NCBI RefSeq assembly: GCF_007004725.1
Contig: NZ_ML660173.1
Location: forward strand, 58,977-122,976
Source of the DNA: Aliikangiella coralliicola
Lineage (GTDB): Bacteria > Pseudomonadota > Gammaproteobacteria > Enterobacterales > Kangiellaceae
DNA length: 64,000 bases
Reading direction: 5' to 3'
The position numbers and the translations under genes are program-made. This document shows positions 53,724-63,578 of the stretch, piece by piece. The notes beneath the pieces were generated by a model. It worked only from the letters and a program-made list of their open reading frames with translations. It was not told the DNA's origin and searched no databases. Within the stretch, counting starts at the first letter, position 1; every line of letters starts with the position of its first letter.

Positions 53724-55559
53724 ATGGATAAACTAGTCTACGAATTGTTCAAACAGGAAGCAGGTAAAAATTCAGAAAATGTTGCCTTGATTGATAAAGA
53801 GAAGCAGTATAGTTACGACGAGTTAAATAGAAGAGCAAACTATTTAGCTAGTTTAATTCAGGCTAAGAATAGCAGCGAAGTCATAGGTATTTTACTCGAC
53901 AGATCAGTCGATATGGTTGAGTCCGTATGGGCGGTTATTATGTCTGGGCATGCTTATCTACCCATTGACCCTTCGTTACCCCATGCACGGGTTACTTATA
54001 TGTTAGAAAATAGCAATGTCAGGACTCTTCTAACCAGTAATAAATATGCGAATTGTTATCGTAATAATTACGAAATTGTTTGTCTCGAGGAACACCAGGG
54101 AAAAACGCATAATCAACAAATATTTTTGGCTTTTGAACCTGATAGCGTTGATGCTGCTGACCGACTTGCCTATGTAATGTACACATCCGGCACAACGGGA
54201 AGACCTAAAGGAGTCAAGATCAGCCATCATTCACTGGTAGGTTATGTACTGGCGATGCAAGATATATATCCATTGGCTAGCGGTGAAAGAGTTCTGTTTA
54301 AAACCCCATTTAACTTTGATGTATCGGTAAGAGAAATAATATGGACATTGTGCTTTGGGGGAACTTTAGTCATTGCTGAACCAGAAGGTCACAAAGACCC
54401 GGTTTATATTAGTGAACTGATGGAGGAATACAGGATTAATTTAGTTCACTTTGTGCCTTCTATGCTAGATGTTTTTCTGCGGCATCCTGGTACTCATTTT
54501 TCAAAAAACATTAAGTGTGTCATTTGCAGTGGTGAAGCATTACAAATTAATCATGTTGAAACTTTCTACCAAAAAATACCTTATGCGCGTTTGCTAAATA
54601 TGTACGGACCTACAGAAGCCACTGTTGAAGTCAGCGCTTTCGACTGCGCCAATTTAAAAGAGCATCCTTCAGTCCCCATTGGGCGTGTAATCGCTAATAA
54701 TAAATTACTAATCCTGAATGATGACATGACTTTGTGTAAGCAAAATGAAATGGGCAAGTTATATATAAGTGGGGATAGCTTAGCACTGGGTTACATGAAT
54801 AACGAAAAGTTAACCCAACAAAAGTTTATTACTCATCACGTTAAAACAATAGGTTTAATAAGATTGTATGAAACCGGTGATATCGCTCGGTACCTGGACG
54901 ATGGAAATATTGAATATATAGGGAGGGAGGATGATCAACTTAACATTCGTGGTTACCGGATAGAGTTAAATGAAATAAAAAATATTATCATGTCTCACCG
55001 TGCTATTGAAAATGTCTATGTTACAGCGCATGGGATTGATACTTCTCTCCCGAAAATTGTTGCTTACATCACCAAACATGAGTACTACGATAAAGCGAAT
55101 GTCATTGGTGACCTTTTTGATTTTTTAAAAACGCAGTTGCCTGAGTATATGATACCTGGCAGCATCATATTGATAGATGAGTTGCCATTAACTGCAAACG
55201 GAAAAATAGATAGAAACAGTCTTCCTGAACCAACTGCATTATTTAATAAAAAATACTTAGAACCAACTAATGATATTGAAAAGAGGATGTTGGCGATATG
55301 GGGGAGTCATCTTAATGTTAACCGTCAAATTTCCATTGACGATAATTACTTTAGATTGGGAGGGGATTCGCTATCGTTGATTCACATCGTAAAAGGTATT
55401 AATAGTGAGTTTAAAACTAGTTTTTTATCCCTGGATTTTATCGGTTGTGAAACAATAGAAGAACAGAGTGATGTTGTCGCCAGAAAACTACAGGCACGGT
55501 TACACGAAGTATCCAAAGAAACAACGAGCAAGGAAAAGTGGGACGAGTTCGAATTATGA
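53724..55559 (+). CDS. Free-standing adenylation-carrier didomain (A-PCP)
   Basis: 611 residues without any C domain. All A motifs are intact: YTSGTTGRPKGV near 151, FDVSVRE near 197, NMYGPTEAT near 293, YETGDIARY near 382, NGKIDRNSLP near 492. The hand-read code DVRHISMVEK resembles the Ser type (DVWHLSLIDK), with Arg in place of Trp239, so Ser or a Ser-like/diaminopropionate substrate is possible. The PCP has Ser549 in LGGDSLS. The C-terminal tail ends KWDEFEL, similar to the EFEI end of the preceding synthetase. It lies between a synthetase holding an A* module and the final synthetase, and could charge the PCPs of the A* modules or serve as a tailoring platform. GAGGA precedes ATG 53724; its stop overlaps the next ATG (ATGA). 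Confidence 0.92.
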   Translation: MDKLVYELFKQEAGKNSENVALIDKEKQYSYDELNRRANYLASLIQAKNSSEVIGILLDRSVDMVESVWAVIMSGHAYLPIDPSLPHARVTYMLENSNVRTLLTSNKYANCYRNNYEIVCLEEHQGKTHNQQIFLAFEPDSVDAADRLAYVMYTSGTTGRPKGVKISHHSLVGYVLAMQDIYPLASGERVLFKTPFNFDVSVREIIWTLCFGGTLVIAEPEGHKDPVYISELMEEYRINLVHFVPSMLDVFLRHPGTHFSKNIKCVICSGEALQINHVETFYQKIPYARLLNMYGPTEATVEVSAFDCANLKEHPSVPIGRVIANNKLLILNDDMTLCKQNEMGKLYISGDSLALGYMNNEKLTQQKFITHHVKTIGLIRLYETGDIARYLDDGNIEYIGREDDQLNIRGYRIELNEIKNIIMSHRAIENVYVTAHGIDTSLPKIVAYITKHEYYDKANVIGDLFDFLKTQLPEYMIPGSIILIDELPLTANGKIDRNSLPEPTALFNKKYLEPTNDIEKRMLAIWGSHLNVNRQISIDDNYFRLGGDSLSLIHIVKGINSEFKTSFLSLDFIGCETIEEQSDVVARKLQARLHEVSKETTSKEKWDEFEL

Positions 55560-58500
55560 AAATAATAAAAAACTTAGTTAGGTACAAAGAGCTATCCATT
55601 TACGTAGAGTTAAAAAATGAGAAGCTGCTAATTAAAAGTAAACAAGAATCTATTACAGATGAAATAAAGGCAGAATTAAAAAAAGAAAAGGGCGCTATTT
55701 TATCTTGTTATAAAGAGTTAGGTATTATTTCAAACAAACAGCTAGCCCCTTCCAGTTTTTCCCAGCAGCGTTTGTGGTTTATCGATACCATGCTAGAAGG
55801 GAGCAGTAACTACAATATGGTAAGCTGCTTACCCATCCGAGAAATCGTAGATATCAATGCAATTAATAAATCACTAAGTGATTTAATTGAACGACATCAT
55901 AGTTTGAGGACTAACTATATAGAGTCTGAGGGGATCGTCTATCAGGTCATCAATGAACCTGTCGCTGCTTCAATTGAACTCCATGATTTCAAGACTTTTC
56001 CCCAGCAGCTTGCACATAAAAAAGTCCAGAGTGTCGTAGACGCTAGTGCAGGGCATGTTTTTAATTTAAGTAAAGGGAAAATATTGAAAGTCGATTTATG
56101 TTATGTCAAAGAGAATGAAAGCTACTTGATAGTTAATATACATCACATCGCTTCTGATGGGTGGTCGCAGGACATTTTCAAAAAAGAGTTTCTTCATTTT
56201 TATATCTATTACACGTCAAATAAGGGGAGACCTTTACCTGAGTTAAATTACCAATTTGCAGACTATGCCCATTGGGAAAGAAATTTTTTCAGGGGAGAGG
56301 TTTTATCGAAACATTTACAATACTGGGAGAATAAACTCCAAAATATCCCTGACGTTCATAGCTTAGCGCTCGATAGGCCCAGGCCAACTATACAAACCTA
56401 TAATGGCAGTGAATACTCTACCATGATGAACGAAGATGATATTTCTAGGTTCAAAACGATTTGTGTTAACTCGAATGCATCTTTGTTTATGGGGCTGAGT
56501 GCTACTTTTGCCTATCTTTTGAGTCGTTTTAGTGGCGAGGATGATATCGTTTTTTCTACGCCGATTGCAAATAGAGAACAACTAGAAATGTCTGAAGTGA
56601 TCGGTTTTTTTGTGAATACGCTCGTTTTACGTTTTGACCTGTCATCCGTCAATTCATTTGAAGATCTGTTAATGCAGGCTAAGGAAATATGCATCGGGGC
56701 CTACGCCCACCAGCAAATGCCATTGGAGCAAATAGTCGAAAAGCTAAAAATTAAGAGATCTACTAGTTACTCACCTGTTTTTCAAATCATGTTTAGTACA
56801 CATATAGAACAAGAAGCGAATAATTTTGATTATAACTCGACTCAGTATACAGGTATGCCTGGCGTAAAGGTAACAAGATCTAAGTTTGACTTGTCAGTTC
56901 AGTGCCAAGTTACCGAAAGAGGGCACTCTATGTCCTGGAGTTATAATAGTGATTTATTTGATCACTCATCAATAGAGTTAATGTCAGATTGCTATAATAA
57001 CTTGATGTGTCAAATTGTTGAAAAGCCTCGTGATAAGTTGTCGTCATTTTATCTGAAAAAGCATGAAGCTCAAACTGACAATAGCACAACTCTTAACAGA
57101 ATTGTTAGTGAGGCTGAAGAATTAGCACATGAGTTACTCGAATATCATGCTTTAAAATTCCCAAACAATATTGCGTTAAGTTTTGATGGAGTAACTACGA
57201 CTTTTGGTACATTCAATAGTAAGGCAAATAAACTTGCCCATTACTTAAAGCGACTCGGAATTCAACCTAATGATCCTGTAGCTGTGTATATGGATAGTTC
57301 AGACTTATTAGCCATTGGTATTTTCGCGGTTTTGAAGTCTGGAGGATGCTACGTTGCTATCGATAAAAAACAACCACAAAAGAGAGTTGAACACATAGTT
57401 GCAAAAGTCAATGCGCACCTGTTATTAACTGATGAAAAGGTGGGCTTTGAATTTGATAGAGATGTTAAAGTTGTTAACATTGCTTCCAATGATACTTTAG
57501 TCAAAATCGATGAAGAACGAGATAATAATTTAAACTTAGAAATACCCGATAGTAATATCGCTTATATCGCATTCACGTCGGGTTCGAGTGGTGAACCGAA
57601 AGGCGTAGTAGTGTCACAAAAAAACCTACGTGCTTATCTTAGTGCTATTAACAAACACTACAATATTACTCCAGTCGATAATGTTTTACAGTTCTCCTCA
57701 ATATCATTTGATATTTTCGTTGAAGAGTTATTCTGCTCGATTTGTAATGGTGCGACCTTGCAAATTCGAGGTGCTTCGGTTAATACCGATATTATAGAAT
57801 TGTCGAAATTTATTAAGGCTAACGAAACAAGCGTAATCAGTCTACCCACCGCATACTTTCATCTTTTGTGCGAGAATATAGTCGCGATAGAGTCCGAATA
57901 TTTTGATGTTTTGCGCTTGATAATCGTTGGCGGAGAAAAACTATCGGCAGAAATGGTAAAAAAGTGGCATAGCATTTTTTCTAATCGTATTAAATTATTG
58001 AATACATACGGCCCCACTGAAGTAACGGTAGTCAGTACTGTATATAACTTAGATGAATTTAATTTAGAAGGATCGAATATTCCAATCGGAAAACCACTTG
58101 ATGGATTAAAATGTTATATCGTCGATAGGTTTGGCCATATTTGTCCACAAGGAATGAAAGGAGAGTTATATATAGCAGGTGACCTGGTTGCTGTCGGATA
58201 TCTTAATAATCACAAGTTAAATACACAAAAGTTTGTAACAATCTCTGGATTAAAAGACGATAGGTTCTATAAAACAGGAGATTTAGCGAAGTATTTGCCC
58301 GATGGTAATATTGAATTTATTGGACGTATTGATGATCAAATAAAGGTCAGAGGTTTTAGAATCGAACCGGGTGAAATTGAACATCAAGTGAGTCAACTTG
58401 AAGGAGTGGACTCTGTGCTAGTGGAAGCTAAGGCTTCAGGGCCAGATAATCAGCTAGTTGTTTATGTGAAGCCAGTGGCCAATTGTGAGACGCATGCTGA

Positions 58501-61500
58501 GGCAATGCTCGAAGAGCAAAAAGCCGAGTTAGTCGTTGAGATTAAAGCGAGACTTTCCGAGTCGTTACCCGACTATATGGTGCCGAGCGCGTTTGTGGTG
58601 ATCGATGATTGGCCGTTGACCCTGCTCGGGAAAGTAGATAAAAAAGCACTGCCAGTGCCGGACTTCAGTCACCTGTCTGGCGGGTATGAAGCCCCTGAAA
58701 GCGAGACGGAAAAAGCCCTGGTGGCTATCTGGTCCAAATTGCTTAAACTGAAAAAAGACAACGTGAGTATTAACGCCAATTTTTTTGAATTAGGTGGTCA
58801 TTCATTGTTAGCGGTTAGACTAGTGGCGGATATTCGCGCCAAGTTGCAACAAGAACTGGCAGTAAAAATCATTTTTGAATCTTCAACCATTCGTAGTTTA
58901 GCTAAGCGAATTGATGCTGGATTTAATACTCTATTAAGAACGCCGGTGACATCGAAAAAGCGCCAACCGGGTAAGCCTGTCATCGCCTCATTTGCGCAGC
59001 AACGTTTATGGTTTATCGATCAACAGCAAGGTGGTAGTGCCGAATACAATATGCCTTTTGCTTTGCAGGTTGAAGGTGATTTTGACCCAGCGGTTGCCGA
59101 ACGAGCGATTACTCGAATTATTGCTCGTCATGAATCACTGCGGACCGTGTTTAAAACCGAAGACGACGAAATTCGGCAAGTCATCCAGTCTAATTTCCAG
59201 TTCAAGTTGGTTCATCATGATTTAACCCAACTGGATGAAACAGCACAAACATGTAAAGTTGAATCTTTAGTTCTCGACGATAGTCTCAAACCCTTTGATT
59301 TAAGCCGGGACTTAATGGTCCGAGTAACTTATCTTCTTTTGTCTGACTCTAATGAGTTTGGTCAGGGCATTTTGCTGATTAACATGCATCACATTGCCTC
59401 TGATGGTTGGTCAACAGGAATTTTATTGAAGGAGTTTATCACTCAGTATCAATCAATTATTGAAGGTAAATCAGATCCACTACCATCGCTTGAGATCCAG
59501 TATGCCGATTACGCTCTTTGGCAAAGGCAATGGTTGAGTGATGAAGTACTTGATGCACAATTGAAGTATTGGAAAAAACAATTATGCGGAGTGCCAGCCG
59601 TTCATAGCTTGCCATTGAAAAATCGACGACCAGAAATGAAATTGCACCAAGGGGCGTTGGTGACGAGTCAACTTAGCGCAGATGTGTCGGAGCGACTGCA
59701 GCAAATTGCCAAGTTGCATCAGCTGACACCTTTTATGTTGTTTCAAGCGGCGTTGGCATTAGTCTTATCTCGGCATAGTAATAGCCAGGATATTGTGATG
59801 GGCACACCGGTAGCCAATCGATTGCAGGCAGAGCTCGAACCGCTGATTGGTTTTTTCGTGAACATGCTGGTGCTTCGAGTTGATACCAAGTATGAAAGCC
59901 TCACCGATTACTTAGCACATATCCGAACGATTAATCTCGATGCGCAGTCACATCAGGATATTCCATTTGAACAACTGGTGGAGCATTGCAATGTACCTAG
60001 AAGCACACAACATTCGCCATTATTTCAAATACTTTTTACTATGGATACCAATGAACATAGTGAACTAGCTATTCCCGGAGTCCGTTTTAAACCTCTGGAC
60101 GGAAAAGAAATTGTTGCTAAATTTGATTTAGAGATCAGCGCTCAAGAGTCCGAAGAAGGGATCGACTTTTTCTGGGTTTATGACACTTCATTGTTTACTC
60201 AGGCGCAGATTGAGATATTAAGTAAACATTTAAATCGTTTGTTAATCGGCATAGCTGAAAGGCCAGAGTCGAATTTGTGTGACTTATCAATGTTATCGGT
60301 ACGAGAAATCCATCATCTTACACATGTGATGAACGATGTTCAGGCCAATTATCCTAAAGACAAATGTATTCATGAGTTGTTTGAAGAATACGCAGAATTA
60401 TTGCCAGATAAGATTGCGGTGATATTTGAAGAGAAGCAGTTAACCTACCGAGAACTAAATGAACAGGCGAATCAATTGGCACATTACCTGAGAGAACAAG
60501 GAGTCGAACGCGAGTCTCTGGTAGGTATCTATGCGGAACGCAGCCTGGAATTAATTATTAGCATTCTTGCTATTTTAAAAGCTGGAGGAGCTTATGTGCC
60601 TTTGGATCCGAGTTATCCTGAGTTACGAATAAAATCGATCTTAAGTGATTCAGGTATCAAATACGTTTTGGCGCAACGCGAATTAATGACGGCTTTGAAA
60701 TTTGAACAGGCGAGTGTTTTCGCTGTTGATGAAAGAATGTTTTCGCGCTTGTTACAAAATTATTCAACAGAAAATATTAACAGCTCTGTGTCAGGATACA
60801 CTTCGTCGCAGTTGGCATATGTTATCTACACCTCAGGTTCCACTGGTCAACCAAAAGGAGTGATGATTGAACATAGTAGCATCGTTCGATTAGTTGCTGA
60901 TCTGAATTACATTGAAAATGACGAGCCGTTGGTTGTTTTACAGGCTGCTTCAATCTCTTTTGATGCTGCTACTTTTGAGATTTGGTCGGCTTTAAGTTCT
61001 GCCGGGCGATTGGTAATAATGCCGTCCGGGAAACTTGATCTTGAACGATTAAACGTGACCATTGAAGATAATTCCGTTAATACTTTATGGTTGACCTCGG
61101 CTTTGTTTGATTTATGGGTTGATACGCGCGGAATATTTATTTCGTCATTAAGAACGGTTCTTGCGGGTGGAGATATTGTCTTGCCTTCTTCAGTTGAAAA
61201 GCTCTATAAGGAAAACCAGAAGGTAGTATTTGTCAATGGCTATGGGCCAACAGAAAATACAACATTTACAACTACTCACAAAGTATCCCGTGATAAAACG
61301 GCGCTTTCTTCGTCAACGATACCAATTGGCCATGCGATAAATGCTACCTGTTGTTATGTATTAGATAAAGAAGAAAGATTGACGCCATATGGAGTGCCTG
61401 GTGAACTATATATAGGCGGTCCGGGGTTAGCCAGAGGATACCTCAATCAAACTGAATTAACTGCTGAAAAATTCGTCAAAAACCCATTTAGTACTGACTC

Positions 61501-62923
61501 TGGGGAGCGCTTGTATCGAACTGGAGATCTGGTGCGTTATCTCCCGGATGGTAGTCTGGATTTTATCGGAAGGGTTGATAACCAGGTAAAAATTCGTGGT
61601 TTTCGGATTGAGTTGGGAGAGATCGACTATCAGCTATCACGATGTGAAAAAGTCAATTCCTCTCTGATTGTAGTATCAGAAAATGGAGCAGGGGACAAAT
61701 GCTTAATCGCTTACGTGGTTCTAGAGAACAACGAGCAAGTTGTTGAAAGTGAGTTTACCGAACAGTTGAGACAAAACCTGCAGCAGAGCCTACCTGACTA
61801 TATGGTCCCTTCAATGTTTGCCGTTATTGATGAATGGCCGCTAACTCCTAATGGAAAAATAGACAAAAAGGCGCTGCCGAAGCTCGACGGAAAGCGACAA
61901 GTAAAATACATTGCGCCGACTACAGCGACTGAACGAGCATTATGTAAAGTTTGGCAACAAGTGTTGAAGGTGGAAAAAGTCGGCGTGACCGATAATTTTT
62001 TCTATTTGGGCGGCCATTCGTTATTAATGTTTAAACTACTCAGAGAAACCAGAGAGAATTGCGGGGTGGAGTTGCAAATATTGGATCTAATTAACCATCC
62101 TTATATTCGAGAGCTTGCTAAAATTGTTGATTCTAGTGCCAGCGATTCAATGAGAAGTCTTTCAATAAATCAGTCGAATAAGTTTCAAAAATTCTCTCAC
62201 ATAAATGACTTTTTCCCAACACTTTATTGCGTTCCAGGAGCAGGTGGGTTGGGATTGATTTTTGGCCACTTAGCCAAGCAAGCTAGCAGATATTTTAATG
62301 TTAAGGCATTTCATTATCAGGGGTTGCTAGATGATAATCGACCTCATAACACAATGACTGAGTTAGTCGACTATTTTCTTGATGCGCTTTTATTAGAGCA
62401 ACCAACAGGTCCCTATTTTTTAGTCGGCCATTCATTTGGTGGCATGGTTGCTCACGAATTGGTGCATAGATTAAACGCAAAGGGACTAGAAGCAAAATTA
62501 ATTCTAATTGATAGTCGAATGTTTATAGATTCATTAAGCGGCGAACAGCGGATTAAAAGCACGCAACAAATTGCTACCATGAAGTCATTATTAGGCACAA
62601 GAGAAGCACAGCTATTTCTTAAGGATGTTGATGGACAAACACTCGACAAAATGAAGATGTTATTTGAAGTTCATGTGCGTTTAATGAAAGAGCATTGCCC
62701 CAGTCATAAAATAGAAAGTAGCATTTTAAATATTCACACACCCGAATCTTCTGCCTGGGTAAATCACAGGGAATACGCTGAACGACTTCAATCTTTGACC
62801 GCCTGCAAAGTGATTAATCATTGTATTGAAGGAGGACACTATTCGATATTAATGGAAAAGGGCTCAGCAGATATAGTTGACGCTATTCGAGAGTATTATA
62901 TTCTGAAACCAATAAAGCATTAA
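55556..62923 (+). CDS. Terminal nonribosomal peptide synthetase, docking-C-A-PCP-C-A-PCP-TE
   Basis: 2455 residues from ATG 55556, which overlaps the previous stop by ATGA. Residues 1-60 resemble a TubC-type docking domain (MKIIKNLVRYKELSIYVELKN). C domains show HHIASDG near 196 and 1278. A1 (about 520-1035; FTSGSSGEPKGV near 671) has code DIESIGTVVK; Glu239 hints at a basic residue (Lys/Orn-like), uncertain. PCP1 is Ser1083. A2 (about 1610-2105; YTSGSTGQPKGV near 1757) has code DAFWLGGTFK, nearly identical to the GrsB valine code DAFWIGGTFK, so Val is well supported. PCP2 is Ser2155. The thioesterase (about 2219-2452) has GHSFGG with Ser2293, ILIDSR and EGGHYSIL. It should release the finished chain by hydrolysis or cyclisation; which one cannot be told. 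Confidence 0.94.
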   Translation: MKIIKNLVRYKELSIYVELKNEKLLIKSKQESITDEIKAELKKEKGAILSCYKELGIISNKQLAPSSFSQQRLWFIDTMLEGSSNYNMVSCLPIREIVDINAINKSLSDLIERHHSLRTNYIESEGIVYQVINEPVAASIELHDFKTFPQQLAHKKVQSVVDASAGHVFNLSKGKILKVDLCYVKENESYLIVNIHHIASDGWSQDIFKKEFLHFYIYYTSNKGRPLPELNYQFADYAHWERNFFRGEVLSKHLQYWENKLQNIPDVHSLALDRPRPTIQTYNGSEYSTMMNEDDISRFKTICVNSNASLFMGLSATFAYLLSRFSGEDDIVFSTPIANREQLEMSEVIGFFVNTLVLRFDLSSVNSFEDLLMQAKEICIGAYAHQQMPLEQIVEKLKIKRSTSYSPVFQIMFSTHIEQEANNFDYNSTQYTGMPGVKVTRSKFDLSVQCQVTERGHSMSWSYNSDLFDHSSIELMSDCYNNLMCQIVEKPRDKLSSFYLKKHEAQTDNSTTLNRIVSEAEELAHELLEYHALKFPNNIALSFDGVTTTFGTFNSKANKLAHYLKRLGIQPNDPVAVYMDSSDLLAIGIFAVLKSGGCYVAIDKKQPQKRVEHIVAKVNAHLLLTDEKVGFEFDRDVKVVNIASNDTLVKIDEERDNNLNLEIPDSNIAYIAFTSGSSGEPKGVVVSQKNLRAYLSAINKHYNITPVDNVLQFSSISFDIFVEELFCSICNGATLQIRGASVNTDIIELSKFIKANETSVISLPTAYFHLLCENIVAIESEYFDVLRLIIVGGEKLSAEMVKKWHSIFSNRIKLLNTYGPTEVTVVSTVYNLDEFNLEGSNIPIGKPLDGLKCYIVDRFGHICPQGMKGELYIAGDLVAVGYLNNHKLNTQKFVTISGLKDDRFYKTGDLAKYLPDGNIEFIGRIDDQIKVRGFRIEPGEIEHQVSQLEGVDSVLVEAKASGPDNQLVVYVKPVANCETHAEAMLEEQKAELVVEIKARLSESLPDYMVPSAFVVIDDWPLTLLGKVDKKALPVPDFSHLSGGYEAPESETEKALVAIWSKLLKLKKDNVSINANFFELGGHSLLAVRLVADIRAKLQQELAVKIIFESSTIRSLAKRIDAGFNTLLRTPVTSKKRQPGKPVIASFAQQRLWFIDQQQGGSAEYNMPFALQVEGDFDPAVAERAITRIIARHESLRTVFKTEDDEIRQVIQSNFQFKLVHHDLTQLDETAQTCKVESLVLDDSLKPFDLSRDLMVRVTYLLLSDSNEFGQGILLINMHHIASDGWSTGILLKEFITQYQSIIEGKSDPLPSLEIQYADYALWQRQWLSDEVLDAQLKYWKKQLCGVPAVHSLPLKNRRPEMKLHQGALVTSQLSADVSERLQQIAKLHQLTPFMLFQAALALVLSRHSNSQDIVMGTPVANRLQAELEPLIGFFVNMLVLRVDTKYESLTDYLAHIRTINLDAQSHQDIPFEQLVEHCNVPRSTQHSPLFQILFTMDTNEHSELAIPGVRFKPLDGKEIVAKFDLEISAQESEEGIDFFWVYDTSLFTQAQIEILSKHLNRLLIGIAERPESNLCDLSMLSVREIHHLTHVMNDVQANYPKDKCIHELFEEYAELLPDKIAVIFEEKQLTYRELNEQANQLAHYLREQGVERESLVGIYAERSLELIISILAILKAGGAYVPLDPSYPELRIKSILSDSGIKYVLAQRELMTALKFEQASVFAVDERMFSRLLQNYSTENINSSVSGYTSSQLAYVIYTSGSTGQPKGVMIEHSSIVRLVADLNYIENDEPLVVLQAASISFDAATFEIWSALSSAGRLVIMPSGKLDLERLNVTIEDNSVNTLWLTSALFDLWVDTRGIFISSLRTVLAGGDIVLPSSVEKLYKENQKVVFVNGYGPTENTTFTTTHKVSRDKTALSSSTIPIGHAINATCCYVLDKEERLTPYGVPGELYIGGPGLARGYLNQTELTAEKFVKNPFSTDSGERLYRTGDLVRYLPDGSLDFIGRVDNQVKIRGFRIELGEIDYQLSRCEKVNSSLIVVSENGAGDKCLIAYVVLENNEQVVESEFTEQLRQNLQQSLPDYMVPSMFAVIDEWPLTPNGKIDKKALPKLDGKRQVKYIAPTTATERALCKVWQQVLKVEKVGVTDNFFYLGGHSLLMFKLLRETRENCGVELQILDLINHPYIRELAKIVDSSASDSMRSLSINQSNKFQKFSHINDFFPTLYCVPGAGGLGLIFGHLAKQASRYFNVKAFHYQGLLDDNRPHNTMTELVDYFLDALLLEQPTGPYFLVGHSFGGMVAHELVHRLNAKGLEAKLILIDSRMFIDSLSGEQRIKSTQQIATMKSLLGTREAQLFLKDVDGQTLDKMKMLFEVHVRLMKEHCPSHKIESSILNIHTPESSAWVNHREYAERLQSLTACKVINHCIEGGHYSILMEKGSADIVDAIREYYILKPIKH

Positions 62924-63060
62924 TGCCGCGAGGCATCAAACCTTATCCTGCCCCTCCCGCAGAATCTCCCTACTTCCTGTTGGAGCGACTTCAGTCGCGG
63001 TAATCTCCCACTACATTCCCTTGCATCTTTTCGTTCAACCTGAATAGAAGTGGTATATTT
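62923..63060. repeat. cluster-end intergenic region with REP-like hairpin
   Basis: Directly at the stop of the last synthetase, ATGCC-GCGA-GGCAT (62923-62936) forms a small tetraloop hairpin. Further on, GCGACT-TC-AGTCGC at 62985-62998 within a TTGGAGCGACTTCAGTCGCGG context is a REP-like palindrome of the kind scattered in gammaproteobacterial intergenic regions. It marks the likely right border of the cluster. No clear U-tract terminator seen. Confidence 0.5.
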
Positions 63061-63090
63061 TGGAAAATTAGATTTACGTTTAAAATTTAT

Positions 63091-63129
63091 TTGACAAAAG
63101 TTGTTTTTATCGTATGATTGCGATCATAC
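63091..63129 (+). promoter_or_regulatory. sigma70 promoter with overlapping operator-like palindrome
   Basis: TTGACA (63091-63096), 16-bp spacer, TATGAT (63113-63118): a strong promoter by eye. Its -10 lies in the inverted repeat GTATGAT-TGCG-ATCATAC (63112-63129, 7-bp arms), so a repressor bound there would block transcription. It drives the short leader region that follows. Confidence 0.6.
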
Positions 63130-63167
63130 ATTTTGTAATCAATTGTTTTTTTTGAGGAGCATGTTTA

Positions 63168-63212
63168 ATGCTAGCAATTAAAAGTTTAGTTCACGTTTTT
63201 AATTACAGTTAA
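63168..63212 (+). CDS. putative 14-residue leader peptide
   Basis: ATG 63168 with GAGGAG at 63154-63159 (8-base spacing) opens a 14-codon frame reading MLAIKSLVHVFNYS. It is followed at once by hairpins and an intrinsic terminator, the arrangement of a transcription-attenuation leader. The aromatic/His content (His, Phe, Tyr) is low, so the controlling amino acid cannot be named. An alternative is that the region is a small RNA and the frame is chance. Confidence 0.35.
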   Translation: MLAIKSLVHVFNYS

Positions 63213-63215
63213 CTG

Positions 63216-63312
63216 CCTTCCATATGCACACTGCTCGGAAGGTAAAAATAAATATCTTTCGAGTCAGGATAAAAATTCAAGCCCTGACTAGTAAAATAGT
63301 TGGGGCTTTTTA
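63216..63312 (+). terminator. attenuator-like hairpins and intrinsic terminator
   Basis: Three hairpins follow the leader frame: CCTTCC/GGAAGG (63216-63221 with 63237-63242); AGTCAGG/CCTGACT (63262-63268 with 63283-63289); and the terminator AAGCCC...ACTA-GTAAAA-TAGT...GGGCTT (63279-63308), which runs into TTTTT. The second and third share the bases CCTGACT, so they are mutually exclusive, as expected for antiterminator versus terminator. Confidence 0.55.
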
Positions 63313-63578
63313 TTTGCCCACCTAGAAATTTTCTCGAACAAGATATTCGATCGATTTAACTAACTGTGTTGCCAATTTTATGCGGCGACAAGGGGATAGT
63401 TTTGCCTGTAAAAAGGTGAGGTTATTAGGAATATTAACGGCTGAATAGCGTTTATTTTATATGGACAGAGTTATTGAGGATTTCGATTTTCTTTTGTATT
63501 AATTGCAATAGGTAAGATAACTCGTACTGTAGCAAGGAAGCTATTTAAAAGGAAAAGTTTGGATAAAAACTCGAGGGA
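63313..63578. other. intergenic stretch, nothing recognised
   Basis: About 265 AT-rich bases between the attenuator-like terminator and the next small frame. I see no convincing gene, promoter or repeat here. Confidence 0.3.

Noticed and set aside
213..62923. Epimerisation or dual C/E domains producing D-residues
   Set aside because: No separate E domain and no HHxxxxGD-type extra motif found at the start of the C domains read; D-residues cannot be claimed.
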